From NCBI RefSeq assembly GCF_013408425.1, contig NZ_JACBYV010000001.1, positions 5,518,001 to 5,582,000 of the forward strand: a stretch of 64,000 nt of DNA, written 5' to 3'. The position numbers were made by a program, and so were the translations under genes. This stretch comes from Pseudomonas flavescens. GTDB taxonomy: Bacteria; Pseudomonadota; Gammaproteobacteria; Pseudomonadales; Pseudomonadaceae. The notes beneath the pieces were generated by a model. That model saw only the letters and a list, made by a program, of their open reading frames with translations, was not told the DNA's origin and did no database searches. This document shows, in pieces, positions 1 through 8,408 of this stretch (positions are counted from its first letter, which is position 1; each line of letters opens with the position of its first letter).

Positions 1-803
1 GTCAGCGCGGACTCCATCAGTAGGTCTTTCACGCCTGCCGCGTCGGTGCTGCCGACTGGGCTGCTGGCGTCGATCTGGATTTCGAAGTGCAGGCCGTTAT
101 GCTTGAGCAGAATGGCGATTGGCGCGCCGGCTTCGCCCTGGAAACCGACCAGTTGGCTGGCATCGCGCAGCCCGCTGATATCACCCTTGTCGAGGGTGAC
201 CAGCAGCTTGTCGCCTTCGATGCGATAGCCGCTGGCATCGGCATGGGAGCCGGCCGCCAGTGGCGCGCTTTCATCGAGAAAGGCACGGGCGAGGGCGATG
301 ACCTTGTCACCGCGCACCCGGTTGTAGCCCTTGCCCCGTTCGGCGCCGCCGTCCTCGCTGATCGCGTCGGTGCCGTACAGCGCGTCGTACAGCGAACCCC
401 AGCGCGCGTTGGAGGCGTTGAGCGCGAAACGGGCATTCATCACCGGCACGACCAACTGCGGGCCGGCCAGGCGGGCGATTTCGTCATCGACGTTTTCGGT
501 GCTGGCTTGCACCCGATCGGGCTGCGGCTGCAGATAGCCGATCTGCTCCAGAAATGCCCTGTAGGCCACCGCGTCGTGGGGCTTGCCGGCCCGGCTGCGG
601 TGCCAGTCGTCGATCTGCGCCTGTAACTGGTCGCGCTTGTCGAGCAGGGCCCGGTTCTCTGGTGCCAGATCGCGGAACACCGCATCGGCACCGGCCCAGA
701 ACGCATCGGCCGTGACGCCGCTGCCGGGAATGGCTTCGTCATTGATGAAATCGAACAGCACCTTGGCGACCTGCAGGCCACCGACTTGAATACGCTCAGT
801 CAT
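1..803 (-). CDS. glcB: malate synthase G, N-terminal part (cut by window edge)
   Basis: The translation begins [19 protein letters not shown] and runs 267 codons to the window edge, so only the N-terminal third of the usual ~725-residue protein is present. The sequence matches the start of malate synthase G, including the stretch [24 protein letters not shown] split over this region. The enzyme condenses glyoxylate with acetyl-CoA to malate in the glyoxylate cycle. An AG-rich ribosome site (GAGAGGCGAGAG) precedes the ATG at 803. The C-terminal catalytic domain lies outside the window and cannot be checked. Confidence 0.9.
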   Translation of the reverse strand, partial: MTERIQVGGLQVAKVLFDFINDEAIPGSGVTADAFWAGADAVFRDLAPENRALLDKRDQLQAQIDDWHRSRAGKPHDAVAYRAFLEQIGYLQPQPDRVQASTENVDDEIARLAGPQLVVPVMNARFALNASNARWGSLYDALYGTDAISEDGGAERGKGYNRVRGDKVIALARAFLDESAPLAAGSHADASGYRIEGDKLLVTLDKGDISGLRDASQLVGFQGEAGAPIAILLKHNGLHFEIQIDASSPVGSTDAAGVKDLLMESAL

Positions 804-970
804 CTCTCGCCTCTCTGCTTCGCTTAGCCACTGTATCGGCAGGGAACCCTCGGTGCTGCGCAGACAGATCGCTATCGGGGGCCGTTGTAGACGGCTGCCC
901 GCGTCGATGCGGCTTGTCTGGAGATGCTTCGTGAGCGGGGTTTTCCACAACCAGCAGGACTGGGGTTGAA

Positions 971-1004
971 TTCATGTAGTGGTTTTCTGCAGATACTACA
1001 TGAA
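971..1004. promoter_or_regulatory. 10-bp perfect inverted repeat in the glcB/GNAT intergenic region
   Basis: TTCATGTAGT (971-980) and ACTACATGAA (995-1004) are perfect inverted copies separated by 14 bases. They lie in the 312-base gap (804-1115) between the divergent glcB and GNAT genes, 170 bases from the glcB start and 110 from the GNAT start. It could be an operator for an unidentified dimeric regulator or an RNA hairpin. No T-tract follows, so it is not a classic terminator. A TATACT hexamer at 1085-1090 could be the GNAT -10 element. I see nothing else coding in this gap. Confidence 0.45.
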
Positions 1005-1115
1005 CGAATTAGGAAAAACAGTCCAGAAATGGTCACCGCTACCTTGGTCGTACTCGAGCTTTCTGTATCGTCGAGAGAGCGGCCTATACTGCAGGGCACC
1101 CGTGAGGAGTCGATC

Positions 1116-1562
1116 ATGCCGATAAGCGCTGCTGCCACTGCCGATCTCGATGACCTGGTGCCGCTGTTTGCGGCTTATCTGGATTTCTATGGCGTGGACA
1201 AGGCCGTCGCTGACGTCCGTGGTTTCCTGGCCGCGCGTCTTGAGCGGGGCGACTCGACGATCTTCATCGCACGTGACGGGCAAGGTGCCGCTCAGGGCTT
1301 CGTGCAGCTCTATCCGCTATACGCCTCGCTGGCCTTGCGCCCGAGCCTGTTGCTGAGCGATCTGTACGTTGCCGACCACGCGCGGCGGCAGGGCATTGGC
1401 GAACGCTTGCTCGATGCCGCGCGGCAGCATGCACTGGACACCGGCGCCTGCGGGTTGCAGTTGGAAACGGCAAGAACCAACCTGACGGCGCAGTCCCTCT
1501 ACGAACGCCTCGGCTATGTCCGGGATGCGGTTTACCTTACCTATTGGCTCGACCTGAGTTGA
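1116..1562 (+). CDS. GNAT family N-acetyltransferase
   Basis: This 148-residue protein has the single-domain GNAT layout. The acetyl-CoA pyrophosphate loop (motif A) is visible as LSDLYVADHARRQGIGERLL around residues 80-100, with the R-x-x-G-I-G core. Motif B follows as ARTNLTAQSLYERLGY near residues 120-135. The ATG at 1116 was chosen because TGAGGAG lies seven bases upstream; the longer reading frame upstream has no ribosome site. The acetyl acceptor cannot be deduced. It lies just before the ACT-domain gene on the same strand. Confidence 0.85.
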   Translation: MPISAAATADLDDLVPLFAAYLDFYGVDKAVADVRGFLAARLERGDSTIFIARDGQGAAQGFVQLYPLYASLALRPSLLLSDLYVADHARRQGIGERLLDAARQHALDTGACGLQLETARTNLTAQSLYERLGYVRDAVYLTYWLDLS

Positions 1563-1585
1563 GCACCAACGACGAGGACGTGAGC

Positions 1586-2104
1586 ATGGATCATCTGATA
1601 CTGACCGTTATCGCCCAGGATCAACCCGGCCTGGTCGAGCGTGTCGCCCAGTGCGTGGCCAGGCATGGCGGCAACTGGCTGGAAAGCCGCATGTCGCGGA
1701 TGGCCGGGCAGTTCGCGGGCATCCTGCGGGTGGATGTCCCGGCGGCCTCCCACGGTGCGTTGATGGAGGCGCTGAGCGAGCTGAGTGCCCAGGGTATCCG
1801 TGTGCAGCTCGCGTCAGCGGGCGCCGAGCCGGACTGCACCTGGAAGTCCATCCATCTCGATCTGCTGGGCAATGACCGCCCAGGGATCGTGCGCGATATC
1901 ACCCGGCTGCTGGCGGACAACGGCGTCAACCTGGAGAACCTGGTCACCGATGTAACGCCCGCGCCCATGAGCGGCGAGCCGCTGTTTCACGCCCAGGCGA
2001 CCCTGGCAGTACCGGAAGGGCTGCCACTGAGCACGCTGCAGACCTCGCTGGAAACCCTGGCGGACGATTTGATGGTGGAATTGAAGTTACGGATGGAGGA
2101 GTAG
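1586..2104 (+). CDS. two-ACT-domain protein, GcvR-like
   Basis: The 172-residue protein consists of two ACT domains: residues ~1-80 (start MDHLILTVIAQDQPGLVERVAQ) and ~90-170 (SIHLDLLGNDRPGIVRDIT). This is the layout of GcvR, the glycine cleavage system repressor, which in E. coli acts by binding GcvA rather than DNA; both domains have the D-x-P-G-(L/I)-V ligand loop. ACT domains bind amino acids, so a role in sensing glycine or another amino acid is likely but inferred. GACGAGGA supports the ATG at 1586. The gene starts 24 bases after the GNAT stop, so the two may be co-transcribed. Confidence 0.8.
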   Translation: MDHLILTVIAQDQPGLVERVAQCVARHGGNWLESRMSRMAGQFAGILRVDVPAASHGALMEALSELSAQGIRVQLASAGAEPDCTWKSIHLDLLGNDRPGIVRDITRLLADNGVNLENLVTDVTPAPMSGEPLFHAQATLAVPEGLPLSTLQTSLETLADDLMVELKLRMEE

Positions 2105-2145
2105 CCATCGGCATGCCTGTTTGAGTGAATGAGCGCCATCGAAAC

Positions 2146-2175
2146 GACAAGGCCGCCCGATAGGGCGGCCTTGTC
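2146..2175. terminator. bidirectional hairpin terminator
   Basis: A perfect 13-bp stem, GACAAGGCCGCCC (2146-2158) with GATA loop and its complement at 2163-2175, lies between the convergent gcvR-like gene and the TonB receptor gene. It has only short T/A flanks, but its position between convergent 3' ends fits termination in both directions. Confidence 0.8.
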
Positions 2176-2192
2176 ATTACAGGGTCAGCTGA

Positions 2193-4625
2193 TCACCACT
2201 TGTAGTCGACGCTGGCGATCACGCTACGCGGGTCGCCGTAGTAGCAGTAGAAGCCATCGCAGGTCGACAGGTATTCCTTGTCGAACAGGTTCTTGGCATT
2301 CAGCGCGACGCTGGCGCCTTCGAGGGTGCTGTTGAATTTGCCGAGATCATAGCGCAGCGCTGCATCGTAGACGGTATAGGAGCGGGTATGACCGTCCGAC
2401 ACGTCGCGAACGAAGCCCATGCTGCCGACGGCAATGTTGTTGGTTTCGCCGATGTAACGTGCACCGAAACCAACCCCAAACCCGGCCAGCGCGCCGTTGT
2501 TCCAGGTGTAGTCGGCCCAGATGGATGCCTGGTTTTCGGGCGTCAGGGGCAGCGCTCTGTTCTTGTCCCGTGGGTCGCCGACCTTGGTCATCTTGCTGTT
2601 TGCGTAGGTATAGGCGGCCGTGATCTTCAGGTTGTCGCTGACGTTACCCACCGCCTCCAGTTCCAGGCCGCGTACCTGTACTTCTCGAACCGGTTCAGTG
2701 GCACCGGCGGTGCTGGTCGTGATGATGTTCTGCCGCTTCAGGTCATAGGCCGCCGCTGTGAACAGGATGTCGCTGCCTGGCGGTTGATACTTGATGCCCA
2801 GTTCGTACTGCTTGCCCGTGCTGGGCCGGAAGGTTCGACCACCACTGCCTCCAGCCTCGGCCTGGAAGGATTCGGCGTAGGACACATAGGGGGTGAAGCC
2901 GGAGTCGAACACGTAACTCAGCGCGGCATTACCGCTGAAGGCGCTGTCGCGGCGACTGTCTTCGGCGTTGCCTGCGTTATAGAACGTGGTGTCGGTGCTG
3001 AGCCAGTCCTGACGGCCGCCCAGCGTCAGGCGCCAGTTGTCGAGGGCGATCTGATCCTGGATATACAAGCCCATGCTGTGGCGTTTCTGGTTGTAATCCT
3101 GAAACGCGCTGTAGGAGACGTTGCTGAAATCCTGGCCATAGATCGGGGTGATTATGTTGCTGGTCGGCGCGGAGCCGAACAGCCACCGGTAGTTGGTGTT
3201 GACGCGCTGGTAGTCCACTCCGAGCAGTAGGGTGTGCTTCAGCGCACCGGTATCGAAGTCCGCTTGCAGGTTGGAATCTACCGCAAATTGGCTGACATCC
3301 TCGTCAACCACGTTGGCACCACGAGAAAGCGTTCCGTCATCTGCAACGGCCGTTGCGAAACCGCCCGCCGTAATGCTCTGAAATTCCAAGTCGCTCTTGG
3401 TGTAACGCAGGTTCTGGCGGAACTGCCACATATCGTTGAGGCGATGCTCGAAGGCGTAGCCCAGCGCGTAATACTTCTTGTCGTAGAACTCCCAGTCCGG
3501 ATCGCCGAGATTCTTGTGGTAGTCCACCTTCCCGGCCGGCGTAGCGAGTTTTGTGCCTTGCAACGGCAGGAACTGGCTGGTGGTGCCGGTATCGTCGCGG
3601 TTGAACTGGCTGAGGAAGGTCAGCCGGGTGTCGTCGTCGAGGTTCCAGGTCAGGCTGGGGGCGATGTTGAAGCGTTGATCGTCGATATGCTCGATCGCCG
3701 TGCCGCTGTCGCGCAGTACACCGCCGATACGGTAAAGAAAACGCCCCTCGTCATCAACGCGGCCGGTGCTGTCGAAGCTGATCTGCTTGTGCTGGAAAGT
3801 GCCGACCTGCAGCTGTATCTCGTTGCTGCTGATAGCCTCCGGGCGCCGGCTGACCATATCCAGCAGGCCGCCTGGAGGTGTCTGGCCGTAAACCGAGGAG
3901 GCGGGACCGCGCAGCAGGGCGACGCGCTCCAGGTTCCAGGTTTCCAGCTTGGGCATCACGTAGGTGCCCTTGGGCAGTGGCAAGCCGTCGAGCATCTGGA
4001 TCGGCTCGAAGCCACGGATCTTCATCCATTCGGCGCGGCTGTCACTGCCATAGCTGCTGGCGATCACGCCGGGCATGTAACGCACGGCATCATCCAGGTT
4101 CTGCACCTTGCGATCCTGCATCTGCTCGCGTGTCGCCACGGAGATCGAACGTGGTGCTTCGAGAATCGACGTGTCGGTCTTGCTGCCCGCCGCCGTGCGG
4201 GTGGCCAGGTAGCCGGTGGTCGGCCCCCAGGCACCCTCCACGCCAGTGCTGGCGCTGATGGTGGTCTCGGGCAATGCCAGCGCGGCGTTGTCCGCTACAG
4301 GCTGCACGCTGTAGGTCCCGGCAGCACCGGGTACCAGCATCAGGCCCGTGCCGGAAAGTGCCTGGCGCAGGGCGCCAGCGGTGTCGAACTGACCTTGTAC
4401 CGGTTGCGCGCTCTTGCCGGCGGTCAGGCCCGGGTCGATGCTCAGCACCACACCGGCCTGGCCGGCGATCTGGTTGAGGGAGCTGGCCAGCGGCGCAGCG
4501 GGCAACTGGTAGGTACGCACGCCGGAGTCCGGCGCCTGGGCCAGACTGAGTGCGGGCAGGCTGACCAGCGCCATGGCGGCGACCAGCATGCTCGGGCGGA
4601 ACGGGGTACGGCTGAACATCTGCAT
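2193..4625 (-). CDS. TonB-dependent siderophore receptor with signalling (STN) domain
   Basis: An 810-residue outer-membrane transducer. After a signal peptide (to ~residue 30, ...LPALSLAQA) comes a secretin/TonB N-terminal (STN) signalling domain at ~38-100, then a plug domain at ~155-265 with the typical LRGPASSVYGQTPPGGLLD stretch, then a 22-strand-type barrel ending ASVDYKW. Presence of the STN domain together with the fecR and fecI genes just upstream shows it belongs to the FecA/FpvA class, which both imports a ferric chelate and signals its presence. The chelate is unknown; resemblance to FpvA/FoxA-class receptors suggests a foreign hydroxamate-type siderophore, but that is inference. 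The terminal residue is Trp rather than the commoner Phe. Confidence 0.9.
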   Translation of the reverse strand: MQMFSRTPFRPSMLVAAMALVSLPALSLAQAPDSGVRTYQLPAAPLASSLNQIAGQAGVVLSIDPGLTAGKSAQPVQGQFDTAGALRQALSGTGLMLVPGAAGTYSVQPVADNAALALPETTISASTGVEGAWGPTTGYLATRTAAGSKTDTSILEAPRSISVATREQMQDRKVQNLDDAVRYMPGVIASSYGSDSRAEWMKIRGFEPIQMLDGLPLPKGTYVMPKLETWNLERVALLRGPASSVYGQTPPGGLLDMVSRRPEAISSNEIQLQVGTFQHKQISFDSTGRVDDEGRFLYRIGGVLRDSGTAIEHIDDQRFNIAPSLTWNLDDDTRLTFLSQFNRDDTGTTSQFLPLQGTKLATPAGKVDYHKNLGDPDWEFYDKKYYALGYAFEHRLNDMWQFRQNLRYTKSDLEFQSITAGGFATAVADDGTLSRGANVVDEDVSQFAVDSNLQADFDTGALKHTLLLGVDYQRVNTNYRWLFGSAPTSNIITPIYGQDFSNVSYSAFQDYNQKRHSMGLYIQDQIALDNWRLTLGGRQDWLSTDTTFYNAGNAEDSRRDSAFSGNAALSYVFDSGFTPYVSYAESFQAEAGGSGGRTFRPSTGKQYELGIKYQPPGSDILFTAAAYDLKRQNIITTSTAGATEPVREVQVRGLELEAVGNVSDNLKITAAYTYANSKMTKVGDPRDKNRALPLTPENQASIWADYTWNNGALAGFGVGFGARYIGETNNIAVGSMGFVRDVSDGHTRSYTVYDAALRYDLGKFNSTLEGASVALNAKNLFDKEYLSTCDGFYCYYGDPRSVIASVDYKW

Positions 4626-4712
4626 CGCAGGTGGCTCCTACAGGGAAATGAGTCTCGATTTCCTAATGCCGAAGCAGATGCAGAAAGTGATAGGGCCAGC
4701 GCGAAATATTTT

Positions 4713-5678
4713 TTACCGAGGCGTTTGCGGCACGACCGTTATCCACCAGTCGGTATGGCGCTCGATCCTTACCGGCAGGCTGGCCGGTAGCGCGGCCAGT
4801 GCCAGGTCCAGATTACGCAGCGGGAAGCTGCCGCTGATGCGCAGATCGGCGATGCTGTCGTCGACCCCCAGATGGCCGTTCTGATACTCGCCAAGCCGCT
4901 CCAGCAACTCGGCCAAACGCACGTTTTCCACCACCAGCATGCCGTGCATCCAGGCGTCCGCTGCGGCCGGTGCCGGCTCACTGGCGCCCAGGCCGTCGCT
5001 GCTCATCAGCACTTGCTGACCTTGCGGGATCACCCGCTCGTCGCTGGCGTAGCGCGGCTGTGCAGCCACCGCGGACTGCAGCACGATCAACTGGGTGCCC
5101 TGCTCGTCCTCGCGCACCAGAAAGCGGGTGCCCAGGGCACGCAGGGTGCCGTGTTCGGTCTCGACCAGGAACGGCCGCGGATCGCCGTGGGCGGTTTCCA
5201 CGAGAATTTCGCCACTGCGCAGGAACAGCCGACGCTCTTCGGGGGTGAAAGCGATATCCAGCGCGCTGCGGCTATTGAGGCGCAGGCGGCTGCGATCGGC
5301 CAGTTGCAGTTCCCGTTGTTCGCCGGCTGCGGTCACTTCATCGGCCAGCCAGTCGCTCAGCGGGCGCTGCTGGTTGAGCAAGCCAAGCCCCAGCACCGCG
5401 ACCAGCAACACACCGAGCAGGCCGCTGACGGTGCGTCGCTGGCTGCCAGCTGGGCGCCGCAACAAGGCCTTGCGCGCTGCCGGTGCCGCCGCCACCGCGA
5501 GTTGCTGGTCCAGGCCGGTCAGTTGTTTCCAGGCTCGTACATGCTCGGGGTCGCTGGCCAGCCAGCGCTGGAATTCGACTTTCTCCCGTTCACTGGTCAT
5601 GCCCGAGTCGAGGCACAGCTGCCAGTGGATGGCGGCTTCCAGCACGCGATTGCTGACCGGCGCAGAGGCAGCGATCAT
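4713..5678 (-). CDS. FecR-family anti-sigma factor
   Basis: A 321-residue membrane anti-sigma regulator. Residues ~10-60 form the cytoplasmic DUF4880 domain (LEAAIHWQLCLDSG...WLASDPEHVRAWKQL), which would hold the sigma factor. A single membrane segment (VSGLLGVLLVAVLGLGLL) follows at ~residue 95, then a periplasmic FecR domain (LRLNSRSALDIAF...) that would contact the receptor's STN domain. The ATG at 5678 was chosen because it overlaps the sigma-factor stop as ATGA (5675-5678), showing translational coupling; an in-frame start 11 codons earlier is less likely. The receptor gene follows after 87 bases. Confidence 0.9.
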   Translation of the reverse strand: MIAASAPVSNRVLEAAIHWQLCLDSGMTSEREKVEFQRWLASDPEHVRAWKQLTGLDQQLAVAAAPAARKALLRRPAGSQRRTVSGLLGVLLVAVLGLGLLNQQRPLSDWLADEVTAAGEQRELQLADRSRLRLNSRSALDIAFTPEERRLFLRSGEILVETAHGDPRPFLVETEHGTLRALGTRFLVREDEQGTQLIVLQSAVAAQPRYASDERVIPQGQQVLMSSDGLGASEPAPAAADAWMHGMLVVENVRLAELLERLGEYQNGHLGVDDSIADLRISGSFPLRNLDLALAALPASLPVRIERHTDWWITVVPQTPR

Positions 5679-6196
5679 GCCGTCGGCTCTCCGTACAGGG
5701 CGATGTAGCACTGCCGTACCGCCTGGGCGAGGTACTGGCGCACCCGGGGAACCGACACGCCGAGACGTTCGGCGATCTCGGCATGACCGAGGCCATCCAG
5801 GCGGTTGTAGAGGAAGGCACTGCGCGCCTTGAGCGACAGCGTGCCGAGCAGACGATCGATTTCGCGCAGGGCCTCGAGCACCAGCGCCTGTTCTTCCGGG
5901 CTCGCGTGCACCGCTTCAGGGGTGTGGCTCAGCTCTTCCAGGTAGGCGCGTTCAACGGCGTTGCGACGGAAGTGATCGATCAGTAGCCCGCGGGCGATGG
6001 TGCCGAGCAGGGCGCGGGGTTCGCGCATCTGCTGCAGGTCGGCCTTGCCGAGTATACGAACGAAGGTGTCCTGGCTGAGGTCTTCGGCTCGCTGCGGGCA
6101 ACTCAGGCTTTTACGCAGCCAGCCGAGCAGCCAGTCGCGATGATCGCGATAGAGCTGACCCGTCAGTTGCTGATGCGTGGATTCCCCGACAGACAC
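5675..6196 (-). CDS. FecI-like ECF sigma factor
   Basis: A 173-residue ECF sigma-70 factor. Region 2 is seen as LRKSLSCPQRAEDLSQDTF followed by PRALLGTIARGLLIDHFRR. Region 4 is the C-terminal helix-turn-helix GHAEIAERLGVSVPRVRQYL. It would direct transcription of the adjacent receptor gene when released by FecR. I chose the GTG at 6196 because GGAG lies six bases upstream; a TTG at 6229 in the same frame is an alternative with a worse ribosome site. Such genes are normally Fur-repressed; a weak candidate Fur site lies about 30 bases upstream. Confidence 0.88.
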   Translation of the reverse strand: MSVGESTHQQLTGQLYRDHRDWLLGWLRKSLSCPQRAEDLSQDTFVRILGKADLQQMREPRALLGTIARGLLIDHFRRNAVERAYLEELSHTPEAVHASPEEQALVLEALREIDRLLGTLSLKARSAFLYNRLDGLGHAEIAERLGVSVPRVRQYLAQAVRQCYIALYGEPTA

Positions 6197-6225
6197 ACGT
6201 AGCTCCGCGAATAAGGAGAAATAAA

Positions 6226-6274
6226 GCAATAACTATTCGCATATGATTGCAGGATGCAAGCAGGCCCTGCAATC
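6226..6274 (-). promoter_or_regulatory. control region of fecI-like gene: weak Fur-like site plus hairpin
   Basis: On the minus strand GCGAATAGTTATTGC (6240-6226) is an imperfect match to the AT-rich 7-1-7 Fur pattern; only about four of seven half-site positions are symmetric. Just upstream, GATTGCAGG (6245-6253) and CCTGCAATC (6266-6274) form a perfect 9-bp inverted repeat. Family knowledge makes Fur control likely; the site itself is only suggestive. The rest of the gap to rarD (6275-6362) holds an imperfect GGGCAGG/CCTGCCC hairpin (6318-6349) that may end rarD transcripts. Confidence 0.35.
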
Positions 6275-6362
6275 GCTTGTGATCGGTTTTGTGTGGAAGG
6301 TCGTGGGGCTCGGAGCCGGGCAGGAATCCGCAAGCGCGAATGCCTGCCCTCGGCTTTGCCGG

Positions 6363-7247
6363 TCAGCGTTTGCGCAGGGTCAGCCAGGCATCGACGCTAT
6401 ACACCGCCAGACCTGCCCAGATGAACAGGAAGGCGACCATCTTGCTCGGGTCGAAATGCTCGTCGAACACGAACACGGCCAGCAGCAGCACCAGAGTCGG
6501 CGCCACGTATTGCAGAAAACCCAGGGTGGTGTAGGGCAGGTGCCGTGCGGCAGCGTTGAAGCACACCAGCGGGATCAGGGTGACCGGGCCGGCCGCCATC
6601 AGCCACAAGGCCTCGGTAGTGGTCCAGAATGCCGGCTGGTTGCTCATCGCCGCGGGGTGCAGAAGAATCCAGCCAATGGCCAGCGGCAGCAACAGCCAGG
6701 TCTCCACCACCAGGCCTGGCAGCGCAGCGACGGGGGCTTTCTTGCGAATCAGGCCGTAGGCGGCGAAGCTCAGTGCCAGTGCCAGAGACACCCAGGGCAG
6801 GCTGCCGACTTGCCATAGCTGCTGGGCGACGCCGGCGGCTGCCAGTCCTACGGCAACCCATTGCAGGCGACGCAGCCGCTCGCCGAGGATCAACATGCCT
6901 AGCAGCACGTTGACCAGCGGGTTGATGTAGTAGCCCAGGCTGGCTTCGAGCATACGCCCGTTGTTCACCGCCCAGACGTAGACCAGCCAGTTACCGGCGA
7001 TAAGCGAGCCACTGATGGCCAGCACCGCGAAGCGTTTCGGGTGGTCGATCAGCTCGCGCAGCCAGCCGGGATGCTTCCATACCAGCAGTAGCAGCGCGCC
7101 GAATACGGCCGACCAGAGCGCCCGGTGGACGATGATTTCCAGCGAGGGAACAGCCTGAATCGCCTTGAAGTAGAGCGGGAAAAGGCCCCAGATGACATAG
7201 GCCGAAAGGCCCAGGATGTAGCCGCGGCGCAGGTCTGCGGTGGCCAT
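6363..7247 (-). CDS. rarD: RarD-family EamA transporter
   Basis: The 294-residue protein is almost wholly hydrophobic, with about ten membrane helices arranged as two EamA repeats. It begins MATADLRRGYILGLSAYVIWGLFPLYFKA in pieces typical of RarD, and contains the family stretch LEASLGYYINPLVNVLLGML near residues 95-115. RarD proteins belong to the drug/metabolite exporter superfamily and were named for a chloramphenicol-sensitivity phenotype; the natural substrate is not known. ATG at 7247 follows AAGGA and is preferred over the longer frame. A TAGAAT hexamer (7282-7287, complement) may be its -10. Confidence 0.88.
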   Translation of the reverse strand: MATADLRRGYILGLSAYVIWGLFPLYFKAIQAVPSLEIIVHRALWSAVFGALLLLVWKHPGWLRELIDHPKRFAVLAISGSLIAGNWLVYVWAVNNGRMLEASLGYYINPLVNVLLGMLILGERLRRLQWVAVGLAAAGVAQQLWQVGSLPWVSLALALSFAAYGLIRKKAPVAALPGLVVETWLLLPLAIGWILLHPAAMSNQPAFWTTTEALWLMAAGPVTLIPLVCFNAAARHLPYTTLGFLQYVAPTLVLLLAVFVFDEHFDPSKMVAFLFIWAGLAVYSVDAWLTLRKR

Positions 7248-7344
7248 GTAAGTCCTTGATAAGGCAGTGGAGGTTTGCACCATTCTAGTGCGTTGGTGCG
7301 GAGTTGTCCGTGCGTTCAGCTTTATTATCGCAGGCGCCTGATGC

Positions 7345-8319
7345 TCAAAACAGTTTCAGCGGCTCTTCGTTCAAGGCGGCGATTTGCTCGCGCAGCATCA
7401 GGATCTGCTCGCCCCAGTACCGCTCACTGCCGAACCAGGGGAAGCTCTGTGGAAAGGCTGGATCGTCCCAGCGCCGCGCCAGCCAGGCGCTGTAGTGCAT
7501 CAGCCGCAGGGAACGAAACCCCTCGATCAGCGGCAGCTCGCGCGGGTTGAAGTCGTGGAATTCCTGATAGCCGTCGACCAGTTCGGCGATCTGGCCAAGC
7601 CGCTCGTGGCGCTCGCCGGCCAGCATCATCCACAGATCCTGAATCGCCGGGCCCATGCGGCAGTCGTCCAGATCGACCATGTGATAGGTCTCGTCACGGC
7701 ACAGCAGGTTGCCCGGGTGGCAGTCACCGTGCAGGCGGATCGCTTTCACCGGGTTTTCCGCGAACAGCTGATCCAGACGCTTGAGCAGGTCACGGGCGAC
7801 AGACTCGTAGGCCGGCAGCAGGCTGCGCGGTACGAAGTTGCCTTCCAGCAAGGTCGCCAGGGAGGCGTGGCCGAAGTTGTCCACCCGCAGCGATTCGCGG
7901 TGTTCGAACGGGCGCAGCGAGCCGACCGCATGCAGGCGCCCGAGCAGTTGCCCGAGACGATAGAGCTGATCCAGATTGCCTGGCTCCGGTGCTCGGCCGC
8001 CTCGGCGCGGGAACAGCGAGAAACGGAAACCAGCGTGTTCGAACAGGGTTTCGCCATCGCGTTGCAGTGGCGCCACGACAGGCACATCGCATTCAGCCAG
8101 TTCGGCAGTGAAACTGTGCTCCTCGCGAATCGCCTCGTCGGACCAGCGGTCCGGTCGGTAGAACTTGGCAATCAGCGGCGTCTCCGCTTCGATGCCTACC
8201 TGATACACACGGTTCTCGTAGCTGTTCAGCGCCAGCACGCGGGCGTCGCTGAGGTAGCCGAGGCTCTCGACGGCATCCAGAACCAGATCGGGGGTGAGGG
8301 CGGCGAAAGGATGAGACAT
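7345..8319 (-). CDS. srkA: stress response kinase A (Ser/Thr protein kinase, YihE/RdoA)
   Basis: At 324 residues the length matches SrkA/YihE. The aminoglycoside-phosphotransferase-like kinase fold is marked by the catalytic loop RLHGDCHPGNLLC (~residue 195) and the metal-binding MVDLDDCRMGP (~215). The ATP-binding N-lobe includes NSYENRVYQV, typical of this family. In E. coli the enzyme protects stressed cells by acting against MazF-triggered death and in Cpx-linked stress; this role is carried over from the family. It is the next minus-strand gene upstream of rarD, and its own upstream region contains the repeat array. Confidence 0.9.
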   Translation of the reverse strand: MSHPFAALTPDLVLDAVESLGYLSDARVLALNSYENRVYQVGIEAETPLIAKFYRPDRWSDEAIREEHSFTAELAECDVPVVAPLQRDGETLFEHAGFRFSLFPRRGGRAPEPGNLDQLYRLGQLLGRLHAVGSLRPFEHRESLRVDNFGHASLATLLEGNFVPRSLLPAYESVARDLLKRLDQLFAENPVKAIRLHGDCHPGNLLCRDETYHMVDLDDCRMGPAIQDLWMMLAGERHERLGQIAELVDGYQEFHDFNPRELPLIEGFRSLRLMHYSAWLARRWDDPAFPQSFPWFGSERYWGEQILMLREQIAALNEEPLKLF

Positions 8320-8408
8320 GATCAGCTCCGTCGGTTGGCCGGAGAGTGTAACGCCTGAGGGCCTTCGGCACGGCCACTATTCGCGCTCGTATCCTGATAG
8401 GTACGTAT

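Noticed and set aside
3234..4790. 518-codon open frame on the plus strand
   Set aside because: Antisense to the TonB receptor and running into fecR; no recognisable protein.
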